DNA from: Owenia fusiformis
Taxonomy: Eukaryota > Annelida > Polychaeta > Sabellida > Oweniidae
DNA: 64,000 nucleotides
Direction of reading: 5' to 3'
Assembly (NCBI GenBank): GCA_903813345.2
Contig: CAIIXF020000003.1
Coordinates: 15,330,931 to 15,394,930, forward strand
The translations under genes and the position numbers were made by a program. The notes beneath the pieces are model-generated. The model ran no database searches and was not told the origin of the DNA. It was given only the letters and a program-made list of their open reading frames with translations. Within the stretch, counting starts at the first letter, position 1; each line of letters opens with the position of its first letter. Below are positions 36,501 through 51,500 of the stretch, piece by piece.

Positions 36501-39500
36501 GTTGACATTTTGTCATATTAATGACTTGCAAGTTTGTAAGTTTTGTAATAGTTTATATTAGTTTTACATGACTGATAATTACAATTATCCTACACTTAGT
36601 ATACTAAATGTATAATAACATTAAAAAATAAATTTGATATTTATTGGCAAAATGAATATCCGGAGGATATCGTAACGATATACTCCGGGCGGAGGATATC
36701 GTGACGATATACTCCGGAAACCCCAATATGCGGAGGATATCGTGACGATATACTCCGCTTGTTGATTTCCCGCCAAATTGACTCTATTTGGCATGGAATT
36801 CATTTTGCAATGATATTATACATTTAGTACTTTCCTTGTAAGTGTAGGATAATAAGAACATCCTATGATTTTTTCAGAATATCATTTTAATCTACTCTGT
36901 GATATTGATAAATGCACTCGTTCGCTTCGCTCTCTCGTGCAGATATCAATATCACCTCGTAGATAAAAATGATATTCCTCAAAATCATAGGATATCCTAT
37001 AATTATTGGTTATACTTGATACAAGTATAATCAATATATTTATATTAAAACTACAAAAACTGCTGGGTTTTAATTGAAATTGATAAAAAAAATATGGCAA
37101 ATGAGAAAGATTATCAGCAATGCTGATTTGAGAAGTTTTTCGTTATTTCTATAAAGTCACATATATATATATATTTCTCACATATCACATTATATATTTC
37201 TTGTTGTGCAGGTTATCAGTTAGGCTACATGATGTTGCCATCCTCGGATCTATATCGCAATATGAACATGCACTCTGCTGCAGAACCTTTGTGAAAGGCT
37301 CCTACAACCAAATCTCCTTCCGAGTTTGGATGTAAGCTAAATGGCTTGCATTTTGTTGGAGTGATTAAGTCCTTTATGAATTCACCTTCAGGTGTTAGAA
37401 TTGTGATAGTTGAATTAGCCTGGTTTAGTACAATGATATTGTCCTGTTTGTCAACATATGCTACAAGACCTAGCTCATTATCACGGGCTGTGTATACTTC
37501 TCGTTTTCCAGCTCCTTTTCCTCTGAGCCTTATGATACTTATACAACTTTTGTGTGACATTATAACATCAGCTTTACTGTTAACATCCAAGTTACATACT
37601 GCCATGCTGGACAGATTCGTTAGTCTTCGGGAGCTAATCATTTTCCCTGATTTGTACTTCACACGCAATATCTGGTCATCGTCATCTACCATTACAACCT
37701 CATCAGATTGATTTATCACAAAATCCTTCAGTCCTGTCACATTTGGTATGTGACAGTTTGTTACAATATGACCATCATCATTGTAGGTCCTCATTTTTAT
37801 GCAATTATTTTGCTGGTAGCAAAATGCAACACAGTTATCATTGGACTTACTTACTGCCTGCCAACCTTTTGGGACATTAATCATTTTTCCTCTGGGACCC
37901 AAGTTCTTATCATAAAACTTGACTTTATCTGATGTGATGGTTACAACGTCATCATTTGCAAGTACAATTATGTTTTCAAAACTTCCCTTTGCGACTTTGT
38001 GAGCCTTTCTTCGTGTACGATCTTCTAAACTTGCAAGTTTGAGATTGGCATCATTGAGTTTGCTTGGTGTTTTAACTTGTAGTTCTTGATCAGGTTCAAG
38101 CTGAAGATCAGGAATCATAGACCAAACTTCACGTTTGGCATTCATCTCAGGTATCATGGACACAATATCTGCAGGATGACCATGATCTTGGAGGGCTTCT
38201 AATTGCTTTACAGTTCCATCAATGGCATCTTTATCAAATTCGAGATTAGCTAGATGTGTAATCAGTGTTTTAACAGAAGCATTTCCCGCAGCAGTCAACT
38301 CAGACTCTAGTTTATCAAAGTAGGCATTCACATGGGCTAATACAATCCTTCTGTCTGTGACAAGTTTGGTTTTAGATTTCTCTGTTCTTTTTTCAACTGC
38401 TAGCTTTTGAGCGTGACCATCACTTATGCTCTCTTCATATTTGGCTGACCTCTGTCTCCCAAGGTCAATGATTGAATTTAAATATTTCAGGTTTGCTTTT
38501 GCAGTTTGTTCAATGTTCTCCAATTGATGGCCTTGGTGATCAAATGCGAAACAGTCTTGGCAGATAAGAAGCTGATCTTTTTTACAGAAGTACTTCAAGG
38601 GCTCTTGAGTATGTACTTGACAATACAAGGTTCGTCTAGATAACATGTCCATTGCAGCCTTGGTATCTTTTGAAGTGTCACCACTTAGCTCAAGTATTTT
38701 GTGCAGCTTCGAACAACGCGACCTTTTATGTGCACGATTACATGCTTTGCAGAGCTTCTCATTGCAATCTAGGCACTTGGAAATTGCTGGGACAGACTCA
38801 TCCTCATCTAAACAGATATCGCAATTCCACGCATCTTTCGACAATGCAGATTGATCTTTTGCAATATCCAAAACAGAGTTAACGAAAAAGTTCACTTTAA
38901 GACCTGCAGCCCCTTGATTAGTTATTGGGCAGTCCTCTCTGCAGATTGGGCAAGGGAACAATTTCTTATCCTGATGTTTAACTATTGTGACCTGTATACA
39001 CTTTCTGCAGTAACTGTGCATACATTGTAGTGATCGAGGATCATCTAAAATCTCCATACATATTGAACATGTCACTGATTCTACTAGAGGATCACTCTTG
39101 TCTTGTTTAGCTGTCGCCATTTTTGCACATTCTGTGCCGTCACCTACGCCCCTAACTGTGCTAAACACTCCTTTATTATTCATAGTCTTAGCTAACTGCA
39201 ACCAGTTTAAATATGTTGTATCATTACTAGATGGTGAACTCGAATTGTACAATCAATCTAATTATCAACACTGCATGCGTTAACATGAACTTTTTGCGAT
39301 CAATAAGAGACTGCTGCAAAATAACTATGTGATTATCATACAAGAACCTAGCCTATGTAGGATAGCTTATCTTATTTTAATTTTTAGGGGCACTTCTTAG
39401 AACTCTGTTAAAATACAGCACTTCTTAGAATTTTGTTTAATTACAATCCTTCTTAGTATTCTGTTTAAATATAGCACTTCTGAGAATTCCGTCTTTTGAA

Positions 39501-42500
39501 TATATTAAGCATCGATTTATGATCAAAATAAGTAGAAACTTGTGGGTACCTCTTTCCTTTGCTTGGCATACTTACTGTATATACACTTAATTTTTCACTA
39601 TTTAATTTGGCAGATTTGATCAATTTCAAATATTTGGCAGATTCAGGACTGAGCTTGAGTTTTATCATTGATCTGGCAAAAAATAAATAAAGGACTAGTC
39701 TTGGTTTGGAGAACGAAGTTCATCAGTATGTTACACCTGTTTTGGACAATTTTGATATTTTTACATATTGTACATTTAAATGTCCTCTTTTGAATATCAA
39801 TAATTTAATTTGGGTGTTTTGTCTATTTTTTTCATAAAAAATGATTAGCACAGTAGACTTTTGAAGTTTGTTCTCCAAACCGAGACTTGTCATTTATTAA
39901 ATCGGTTTACTGCAAGTTACGCCTTCTTAAGACAATTTTTATATTTTTACATATTGTAGATTTAAATGTCCTCTTTTGAATATTCATAATTTAATTTGGA
40001 TGTTATTTCTATATTTTTCATAAAAAGTAATTAGCTTAGTAGACTGATAAACTTCGTTCTCCAAACCGAAACTTTTCTTTAATTGAATCGGTCTACTGCA
40101 CATTACTCCTGCTTGAGACAATTTTGATATTTTTACATACTTGAGATTTAAACGTTTTCTTTTGAATATGCTTAATTTGATTTGGGTGGTATTTCTATAT
40201 TTTTTATGAAAAGAATTATTAGCCCAATTAGACTTTTCTCCAATTAAATCCTTGGGATTTGTTAAAAGACCATGTCAGGTATGGCAAGTGATTTTAAACA
40301 GTCATATCTTTCACCATGAGTACTTTCTGGCCATGAATACAGTTTCTATTAAAACATTATGTTTTCTTTGAAGTTAAGTCCCTATGATAGAAAAATATCA
40401 GTCCAACTCTCTGAAAAGTTATGGACTAGGACCCTTGTCACTTTTTTAAAAAGATAGGAAAAACTTGCGCACTTGCACACCTTTCAATAAAAACTGAAGT
40501 GAGCTTTAAAATTTTAATATTAGTATTTTTTGGCAAGCTGCCGTCCTCATACAAAAATAATGAAAATTTGAGGTTTTAAATGACCAAACATTACAAATTA
40601 AACTAATTCCCTCTCTTGTCTCCATGTATAATATGGCAAAATGCAGGGGTAGGTCCAAAAAATTTCGAAACAAATGCGTCACATATACACAAATTTCGAA
40701 CCAAATGCGTGACATATACGACAGAATTCACGTGAAAAGTCTGAATGAAATGCGTTCACCTTTTTTCAGCTTTTTTTATGTATCGGTGTTCATTTTTTTC
40801 TTCTACAGAAATGTTTTTGCTTGACAATTATCAGGTAAAATGCGTATTTGCACGACATATTCTGTCACGCAAAATAAGCTGGTGTGACTTCAATTTCTTC
40901 ACCAAATGCGTGACAAATACGCAAATTGCGGGACAGTTGGACGGCCTGGCACAGGTTTTACTGCAATTTGATAAATAAGTTCTAATAATATTAGAGATTA
41001 CTCTGAATTCTTTTCAGTTGAGTATTTTGGGTTCAGTAATAAGCTCTGAGACTCTTTGATACATGATACATAATTTGATACATAATTATTTCAAGGATTG
41101 ACAAGGATATGGTTTACATGACTTTATTTCTAATTTCACATATCTGATATCAATTATTACTGGTACATGTATGTATTATACGAGGGGTGATCAATAAGTA
41201 ATGGACGCTTTTTTACACAGATACTTTTTATAGACCAATCCCTTTGATTTTCCTACCAGTGATACGTCATTCGATTATCTATCAATTCTGAAAATTTGAA
41301 GACAAAATATATAATATATGTTGATATATCCTTATTTCCGTGAAGGAGGTACAGGTACCCCGGGACCGACATTTACGTCATATATTCAGTTTTTAGCCAG
41401 TTTGGCAAATTTCAGTTGGATTTGAACTTTTTATATGCAACAAGTGTTGTGTTGTTTGACATTTTTTGCTGACTGGTAACACATAAACAGAAAGTATTGT
41501 GATGTCAGAGTGTTGTATGGAAGGGGTTTGCAGGTCAATTTGAGAAAGCATTGTGGAAGAAATGGGTGGTGAGAGAAGGGAACACCCTACTCCATATGGA
41601 CAATGCACCTGCCCACAGATCTCAAAATGTTCAGAAAACAATATCCCTGGACCTCAAAATTGAGCTCTTGGCCAATGCACCATATTGTGCAGATCTGCTC
41701 ACATGTGACTTATTTATTTCTATACTACTTATTTCTATAGAGAAAGGATGCAGGTTTATTGCCATTGATGAAATAAAACAACCCGTGCAACTGCATCTTG
41801 CTACCATGTCAGAGAATGGATTCAGCCTTGTCTCACAATCTTGCGAGTTAAGAGGATGAGTAATTGTGTACATGTAGCATTTGATTGAACCTATGTAGAG
41901 GGACCTGTGGAATGAATGTGGCATGAATACCACATAGTGATGATAAAATATTCAAAATCAACTATGACATAACAAAATGGGGTAATTCATGACCATAATG
42001 GTTTGTTTTGTTCAGCCTGCATTCAACTGCATTGCATGTTAAACAAGTAAAAATAGCTTTAGAATGTTTGACGTAAATGTCGGTCCCGGGGTACCTACAC
42101 ATCCTTCACGGAAATAAAGATATATCAAAATGTATTACATGTTTTGTTTTCAAATCTTCAGAGTTGATAGATAATTGAATGACGTATCACTGGTAAGAAA
42201 ATCAAAGGGATTGGTCTATAAAAAGCATCTGTGTAAAAAAGCGTCCATTACTTATTGATCACCCCTCGTATTTATGTTAAACAATAAAAATACATTATCA
42301 ATTTGTAAGAACTCTCAATAATGTTAAATGTCCCCTTTTCATGTTCTGTCAGATTACAGGAGTTCACCATTCTCTGATCTGTATTTCAATATGAACATGC
42401 ACTTTTCTGGAGAGCCTTCGTGAAAGGCTCCTACAACCAAATCTCCAACTGAGTTGGGATGTATGTAAAACACTATGCAGGCACAGTTGTGTGGGGTTAT

Positions 42501-45500
42501 CAAGTCCTTTATAAAGTCACCTTTGGGTGTTAAAAGTGTGATGGTTGATTTAGCTTGGTTCAGTACAATAATGTTGTCCTTGATGTCCACATAAGCTATG
42601 AGATATACTTCATCTTCACTTGGTATATATACTTCTCGTCTTCCAGCATCTTCTCCTTCTAGCTTTGTGATACTGATGCAATTAGGATGTGACATAATTA
42701 TGTCATTTTTACTGTTAACATCCATGTCATGTACTTGCAAACTAGACAGAGCTGATAAAGTGTAGGAATTGATAATTTTCCCTGATTTGTACTTTATACA
42801 CAATATACAGTCAGATTTTGCTACCATTATAACCTCATTTGAATGATTTATCACAAAATCCTTCAGTCCTGTCACATTTGGTATATGACAGTTCGTTACA
42901 ATATGACCATTATCATTGTAGATCCTCATTTTTATGCAATTATCTTGCTGGTAGCAAAAGACAACACAGTTATCATTTGACTTACTCACTGCGTGCCAAC
43001 CTTTTGGGACATTAATCATTTTTCCTCTGGGATTCAAGTTCTTATCATAAAACATGACTTTATTTGATGTGGTGGTTACAACTGCATCATTTGTAAGCAC
43101 AATTATGTTTCCAAAGGTTCTCTTTGTGACTTTGTGAGCCTTCATTTGCATATCTTTTTCCAAGCTTGGAAGTTTGATGTTACCATCAACGATTTGGCTT
43201 GGTTTTACTCGTAGCTCTCGATTGGGCTCAATCTGAGGATCAGGAGTCATAGACCATATTTCATGTTTGGCATTCATCTCGGGTATCATGTACACAATGT
43301 CTGCAGGATGACCATGGTCTTGAAGGCTTTCCAATTGTTTAACAGTACCATCAATGGCATCTTTGTCAAATTGTAGACCAGCCAAATGAGCTACTATGTT
43401 CTTAACAGCTGCACTTCCCATGGTCTGAACTTCAGCTTTCAGAGCTTTAAAGTGAGCATCAACATGGGCTTGGACTAATTTCTGGTCCTTCTCTAATTTA
43501 CCATTGGCTTCATCAGTGTTTTTCTCAATGTCTTGTTTCTGAATGTGGATTTCATTGATATCTGTCTCGTACTTGGCTGATCTATGCTTACCAAGGTCAA
43601 TAACTGAGCTTAAGTTCTTTAAAGTGGACTTTGCCGTTGTCTCAATGTCCTCTAGCTCATGGCCTTGGTGACTGAATGCAAAACAGTCTTGACAGATAAG
43701 AAGCTGATCTTTTTTACAAAAGTACTTTAAAGGTTCTTGTGTATGCACTTGACAGTACAAGGTCCGTTTAGATAACATGTCCATGGCAGCCTTGGTATCT
43801 TGAGATGTGTCACCACTTAGCTCAAGTATTTTATGTAGCTTCGTAGTACGTGACCGTTTATGTGCACGATTGCATGCTTTGCAGAGCTTCTCATTGCAAT
43901 CCAGGCACTTGGAAATTGCTGGGACATGCTCGTTCTCTTCAAGACAAATATCGCAATTCCATTCATCTTTCGATGATGCTGATCGATCTTTTGCAATGTC
44001 CAAAACAGAGTTCACAAAAAAGTTCACCTTGAGACCTGCAGCCCCTTGATTAGGTATCGGGCAGTCCTCTCTGCATATTGGGCAAGGAAACGATTTCTTG
44101 TCTTGATGTTTGTCCATTGTGTCCTGTATACACTTTCTGCAGTAACTGTGCATACATTGTAGTGATCTAGGATCATTTAAAACCTCCATACATATTGAAC
44201 ATGTCACTGATTCCACTAAAGGATCACCCTCGTCTTGTTTAGCCATGGCCATTTTTCAGACTTTCTTTTATGGCGCAACTAGTCATATAATGCTTGCCTT
44301 GTTGTCGCTCCTATTTATTTATTTGTGGTCTTTGATATCTGCAACCAATCAGAATGAATGACTGAGTTACATGTACTTATGAATGTTCCACAAACAACCA
44401 TATCAGAAAAAGCATTCAAAATACAGCAACATACTTTTTGTACATGTAAATCATTAGCTAACCACAGCTCTTGTATTAATGTTAATGTTATTGTGACTGT
44501 ATATTACTCTTCCTGTTCTTAAAGTGGCACAGATTAGAGAGTTTGGAATCTTAAGCATACCAATGTTCTAAGTTCATGAAGTTTATTATATGCAAAAGAT
44601 TTAAGATGCCGAAATGTCCAAATTCATTAATACCTTTTGCCAAATAATGATCTTAAAAATCAATGGATTTCTGAAATAAAGCCAGAGCTGTTTCTTCTTG
44701 AAAATAGGCTTGGCGTGTATGACGATTGCAAAATGTAATTGTATAAGTGAAACAGTGTTTTTAAAAACTTACCCTCGACAACTGTCTCTATCCTATATCT
44801 AAAGTTCCTCTAAATAGTACTTCTTAGAAGTCTTAATATTAACTAATGGACTTCTTAGAACTCTGTTGGCTGAACAGGAGGGAAAACCCCATGATTCAAT
44901 TGATGACATACGGTTTTCTCCTTCGCGCACCTCCTTTCCCACAAGAACTTACCCTCCATCTTGGTTTTCAAAGTTTTCAAATTGACCTAGTTTTAAACCA
45001 ATCAACAATCGACTCGCTAAACCAATCAGCGACGATGTCATCTCAATACAGATTTACATTATAAGCGTATGTCATCTTTGAACCCTGGGCTTTCTCCCCC
45101 TCTTGTTGGCTGGTTGGGAATGTGTCTAACTTGGTTTACAATGAAAAGCAAGTTACCCAAGACATAATAAGGGGGGAGTAAAAAGTCACAACAAATATAG
45201 AGATATTTGCTGTTTGTACACAGTTGAAAATATAGTCGTGACATATCTATTCTTGTTATGGTAATTCAAAATTTGATTACAAAACCCCAGCTGATACTGC
45301 CCACTTGTCATACAACAGACAGAGACCTATAATATACAATATAGTTCAATTAATGTATCATCATTCACATCGCAAGGGGGAATAGTCAGCCAAAAATGTA
45401 CTTAACTTTTTTATTATCATAAAGTCATTATTGATATGTTCCCTTGGTAAATAAAAACATTGTACGGGAAACCAATGCTTAAAATGTTACAAGGATCATG

Positions 45501-48500
45501 CTTATTTCATTCAATTTTCCTCTAAAATTTTGAAAAAACATTGATCAACTTGGGTTTCTTTAAATTTTAGAATGTCAACTTAAGGCTTGTCTACTTTATT
45601 CATTGCTACTCTTTTCTCTAATCTTGAATACTGAAACAGTTTCTACCATATGACATTTATCTTTTGGGGTTGGGGAGTTCTGTGTTTATAGAGGTCAACA
45701 TAGCCTCATGACTCAGGTCTGTTTTAAATCTTAGTTTCGTTTTGTAGTACTCTTTTTGTACAGTTTATTTCATTACATGTATTACTTTAGAATCCAACTT
45801 GATTCAATTTATTTCAAACACCATGCATCATTCATACACATTATTGAGTATTTTAAAACTCTGTCTATTCAGTTACGGTAAAAATTGTCAAGTGGAACAC
45901 CTCCCTGTAAGTGGAACATCTCCCTAAGTGGAACCATGGGCTTTCAATTATCTAGTTGAAAGCCCATGGTAGAACAAAACCAGATGATCCATTTACTCAA
46001 TATTAGAATTAGATGAGCCTCTCTAACATCTAAGGGCTATTAAGTAGAGCTACAGGTTGTGTTCCACTTACACAGATTTTACTACATGTACAAGGGTATA
46101 TCATAAAGTTCTCATTATTAGACTCCAGATTGAAAATCTGGAGTCTATTGCTTTTGCCAGTTTTCTTATTAGACTCCAGATTGAAAATCTGGAGTCTATT
46201 GTTTTTGCCAGTATTCTTTTTATTATTATTATTAGACTCCAGATTGAAAATCTGGAGTCTATTGTTTTTGCCAGTATTCTTATTATTAGACTCCAGATTG
46301 AAAATCTGGAGTCTATTGTTTTCGTCAGTTTTCTTATTCTTCTTCTTCTTATTATTCTTATTAGACTCCAGATGAAATCTGGAGTCTATTGTTTTCGTTA
46401 GTTTTCTTATTATTCTTTTTCTTCTTATTAGACTCCAGATTGAAAATCTGGAGTCTATTGCTTTTGCCAGTTTTATTATTATTATTATTATTCTTTCCGA
46501 ACCAGTTTTCTCAGCAACTAGAAGACCTTACTCAAATCTACTTACAGGGTCAGTAAGGAGATGAGATCTAGTTTCTGGGAAATTAGGTTAAATTTTTATC
46601 TAGGTCAAAGGTCAAAATCTAGGTCAAATTTATAGTTTTCCTTATTTTTACGATTCTGACACTACACTTTAATAATTTGCTTCAAAATTTTGTATACAGA
46701 TAGCAAAGAGTGTGCTAATAGTGTTAGCCTTTTGCCGTCAGAAAGTATTTTGACCCACTTTTGAGATATGGTGTCCGAAAAGTAGGTCAAAATAAAAAGT
46801 TCTCCAAATTTAACGTATGAGTTATGGATTAAGAGTAGAATTTTCTCAGGAATCCGAATCTGCAAACCAAATTCCGATCCGACTTTCGGTTCGGAAGTTA
46901 TGGCGTTTTGAAAGCTCAAAAATCGCTAAATTTGGTGCCTATGTTAAGTCAATGGGAAAAAAGACTTTTTCGAAGTGTAAAATACAAGATATAGACTGAG
47001 TACAGCTTAATATAATGAATGCTTATAAAAGAAGGGAACCTCAAAAGCTACATAGCTTCAAAATTTGGACACCAAAATGCCTAGGTCAAAATCTAGGTCA
47101 AATTCATAGTTTTTCCTTATTTTAACGATTCTGACACTACACTTTAATAATTTACTTCAAAATTTTGTATACAGGTAGCAAAGAGTGTGCTAATAGTGTT
47201 AGCCTTTTGCCGTCAGAAAGTATTTTGACCCACTTTTGAGATATGGTGTCCGAAAAGTAGGTCAAAATAAAAAATTCTCCAAATTCAACGTATGAGCTAT
47301 GAATTAAGTGTAGAATTTTCTGAGGAATCTGAATCTGCAAACCAAATTTCGATCCGACTGCCGGTTCGGATGTTATGGCGTTTTGAAATCTCAAAAATCG
47401 CTAAATTTGGTGCCCCATGTTAAGTCAATGGGAAAAAAGACTTTTTCGAAGTGTAAAGTACAAGATATAGACTGGGTACAGCTCAACATAATGAACTTTT
47501 GTAAAAGAAGGGGACCTCAAAAGCTACATAGCTTCAAAATTTGGACACAAAAATGCCTAGGTCAAAATCTAGGTCAAATTCATAGTTTTTCCTTATTTTT
47601 ATGATTCTGACACTACACTTTAATAATTTTCTTCAAAATTTTATATACAGGTAGCAAAGAGTGTGCTAATAGTGTAAGCCTTTTGCCGTCAGAGAGTATT
47701 TTGACCCACTTTTGAGATATGGTGTCCGAAAAGTAGGTCAAAATAAAAATTCGCCAAATTTAACGTATGAGTTATGAATTAGGGGTAGAATTTTCTCAGG
47801 AATCCGAATCTGCAAACCAAATTTCAATCCGACTATCGGTTCCAAAGTAATGGCTCGAAAATCGCTAAATTTGGTGCCCCATGTTATGTCAATGAGAAAA
47901 AAGATTTTTTTGAAGTGTAAAATACAAGATATAGACTGAATACAGCTTAACATTCTGAAAGCCTATGAAAGAAGGGGACCCCGAAGCCTATCTAGCTTTA
48001 AAATTTGGACACCAAAATGCCTAGGTCAAAATCTAGGTCAAATTCATAGTTTTTCCTTATTTTTGCGATTCTGACATTACACTTAAATGATTTACTTCGA
48101 AATTTTGTATACAGGTAGCAAAAAGTGTGCTTATAGTGTTAGCCTTTTGCCGTCAGAGAGTATTTTGACCGACTTTTGAGATATGGTGTCCGAAAAGTAG
48201 GTCAAAATAAAAGTTCTCCGAATTTAGCATATGAGTTATGAAATAAGGATAGAATTTTCTGAGGAATCTGAATCTGCAAACCAAATTTCGATCCGACTTT
48301 CTGTTTGAAAGTTATAGCGTTTGAAAGCTCAAAAATTGCTAAATTTGGTGCCCCATGTTATGTCAATAGGGAAAAAGATTTTTTTGAAGTCTAAAATACC
48401 AGATATAGACTGAGTACAGCTTAACATTCTGAAAGCCTTTAAAAGGAGGGGACCTCGAAGGCTATCTAGCTTTAAAATTTGGACACCAAAATGCCAAGGT

Positions 48501-51500
48501 CAAAATCTAGGGCAAATTCATAATTTTCCTTATTTTTGCGATTCTGACATTACACTTTAATGATTTGCTTCGAAATTTTGTATACAGGTAGCAAAGAGTG
48601 TGCTTATAGTGATAGCTTTTTGCCGTCAGAAAGTATTTTGACCCACTTTTGAGATATGGTGTCCAAAAAGTAGGTCAAAATAAAAAAATCTCCAAATTTA
48701 ATGTATGAGTTATGAATTAAGGGTAGAATTTTCTCAGGAGTCCGAATCTTTAAACCAAAATACAATCTAACTTCTGGTTAGATAGTTATAGCGGTTTGAA
48801 GTCTCGAAAAGTCGATATGATGATATCCCCATGTTAAGCCAATGGAGTCGAAGATAAAAAATGGAGAGTTGCCTAAATGTCTAAATTCTAGCTGACTCGA
48901 TCAGCTTATTCTGGATGACTCAGCTTACAAGTATTCTGGATGACTCAGCTTAAAAAAAAATTAAATCTGGAGTCTTAAATTGAACTTGTTCAATTTACAT
49001 GTCTAGTTATTATTATTATTCTAAGCACGTTTTCTCAATAACCGTAAGGTTTTCAGTAAAGTCAGTCATTTGGTCAATTTAGGTCCAGAATCTAGTTCCT
49101 CGGAAATTGGGTCAAATTTTTATCTAGGTCAAAAGTCAAGAATTAGGTCAAATCCAGTACTTTGTCACTTTTTTCGATTTTCTCGGTCGTCCTTCAATAT
49201 TTTCGATCCAGGTTTTTTTCATTGTGTTCCTTATAAAAAAGTAGGAAACCTAGGGTCGATTTAGTTTTTTGATATCTCAAACCGATTTCGAGATATCAGT
49301 GTCCGAAAACGAGGTCCAAAAAAAAGTTCTCCGAATCAAATGTCCAGGATATTAGTCTTATAGGAAATTTTCTTAGGATTCCGAATCTGAAAACCAAATT
49401 CGAATCAAACTTCCGGTTCGGAAGTTATGGCGTTTTGAAAACTCAAAAATCGCTAAATTTGGTGCCCATGTTAAGTCAATGGGAAAAAATATTTTTTTGA
49501 AGTGAAAAATACGGAATAAAGACTGAGTTCAGCTTCATATAATCAAAGCCTCTGAAAGAAGGGGACCTCAAAAGCCATCTAGCTTTAAAATTTGGACACC
49601 GAAATGCCTAGGTCAAAATCTAGGTCAAATTCATAGGTTTTCCTTATTTTTTCGATTCTGACACTACACTCTAATTATATTCTTCGAAATTGTGTATACA
49701 TGTAGCCAAGAATATGCTAATAGTGTTAGCCTTTTGCCGTCAGAAAGTATTTTGACCCACTTTTGAGATATGGTGTCCGAAAAGTAGGTCAAAATAAAAA
49801 GTTCTCCAAATTTAATATATGAGTTATGAATTAAGGGTAGAATTCTGTCAGAAATCCGAATCTGCAAACCAAATTTCGATCCGACTTCCGGTTCGGAAGT
49901 TATGGCGTGTCCGAAAAGTAGGTCAAAATAAAAAATCTCCAAATTTAACGTATGAGTTATGAATTAGGGGTAGAATTTTGTCAGGAATCCGAATCTTTCA
50001 ATCGAATTTCGATCCAACTTCCGGTGCGGAAGTTATGGCGTTTTGAAATTTCGGAAAATCGATCTGATGGTATCCTGATAGAAAGTCAAGAGTAGAGAAG
50101 AAAATGTTGAAAAATTCATCCATCCTTCCTATCTGATCTTATCCTATCCTTCCTTTCTATCCTTTCTTCATATCTTTTCCTTCCTATCCTTTCTTCGTAT
50201 CTTTTCCTTCCTATCCTATCCTATCCTTTCTTCCTATTCTATTCTATCCTATCCTTCTTTCCTATTCTATCCTATCCTACCTTCCTATTTTATTAATCCA
50301 TCTATTTCTAGATGACTCAGCTTATTCTGGATGACTCGGCTTTTTCTGGATGACTCGGCTAAAAAAAGTCTAGATCTGGAGTCTGAAATTGAACTTCGTT
50401 CAATTTCCAAAATCTAGTTATTATTATTATTCTAAACCAGTTTTCTCAATAACCATAAGGTTTTCAGTAAAGTCATTTATTTGGTCAATTTAGGTCCAGA
50501 ATCTAGTTCCTCGGAAATTGGGTCAAATTTTTATCTGGGTCAAAGGTCAAGAACTAGGTCAAATTCAGTACTTTGTCACTTTTTTCGATTTTCTCGGTCG
50601 TCTTTCAATATTTTTCATCCGGGTTTTTTTCATTGTGTTCCTTATAAAAAAGTAGAAAATCTAGGGTCGATTTAGTTTTTTGATATCTCAAACCGATTTC
50701 GAGATATCAGTGTCCGAAAACGAGGTTAAAAAAAAAGTTCTCCGAATCAAATGTCCAGGATATTAGTCTTATAGGAGATTTTCTCAGGATTCCGAATCTG
50801 AAAACCAAATTCGAATCAAACTTCCGGTTCGGAAGTTATGGCGTTTTGAAAGCTCAAAAATTGCTAAATTTGGTGCCCATGTTAAGTCAATGGGAAAAAA
50901 GATTTTTTTGAAGTGGAAAATACGAAATATAGACTGAGTTCAGCTAAATATAATGAAAGCTTTTAAAAGAATGGGACCTCAAAAGCCATCTAGCTTCAAA
51001 ATTTGGACACCAAAATGCCTAGGTCAAAATCTAGGTCAAATTCAAAGTTTTTCCTTATTTTTGCGATTCTGACACTACAGATTAATTATATTCTTCGAAA
51101 TTTTGTATACATGTAGCCAAGAGTACGCTAATAGTGTTAGCCTTTTGCCGTCAGAAAGTATTTTGCCCCACTTTTGAGATATGGTGTCCGAGAAGTAGGT
51201 CAAAATAAAAAATTCTCAAAATTTGACGTTTGAGTTATGAATTAAGTATAGAACTTTCTCTGGAATCCGAATCTGCAAACAAAATTTCAATCCGACTTCT
51301 GGTTCGGAAGTTATGACATTTTGAAAGCTCAAAAATCGCTAAATTTGGTCCCCCATGTTATGGCAATGGGAAAAAAGATTTTTTTGGAGTGTAAAATACA
51401 AGATATAGACTAATTACAGCTTAAAATAATGAAAGCCTATGAAAGAAGGGAACCTCGAAGGCTACCTAATTTCAAAATTTGGACACCAAAATCCCTAGGT

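Noticed and set aside
39121-39252. Upstream in-frame Met extending TRIM B by 44 residues
   Set aside because: The extension has no counterpart in TRIM A or C, whose starts align at MATAKQD/MAMAKQD with a good context.
46120-46456. CRISPR-like array of palindromic repeats with spacers
   Set aside because: Eukaryotic context; the spacers are near-identical to one another (ATTG..TTTGCCAG plus TTATT), so these are iterated transposon ends.
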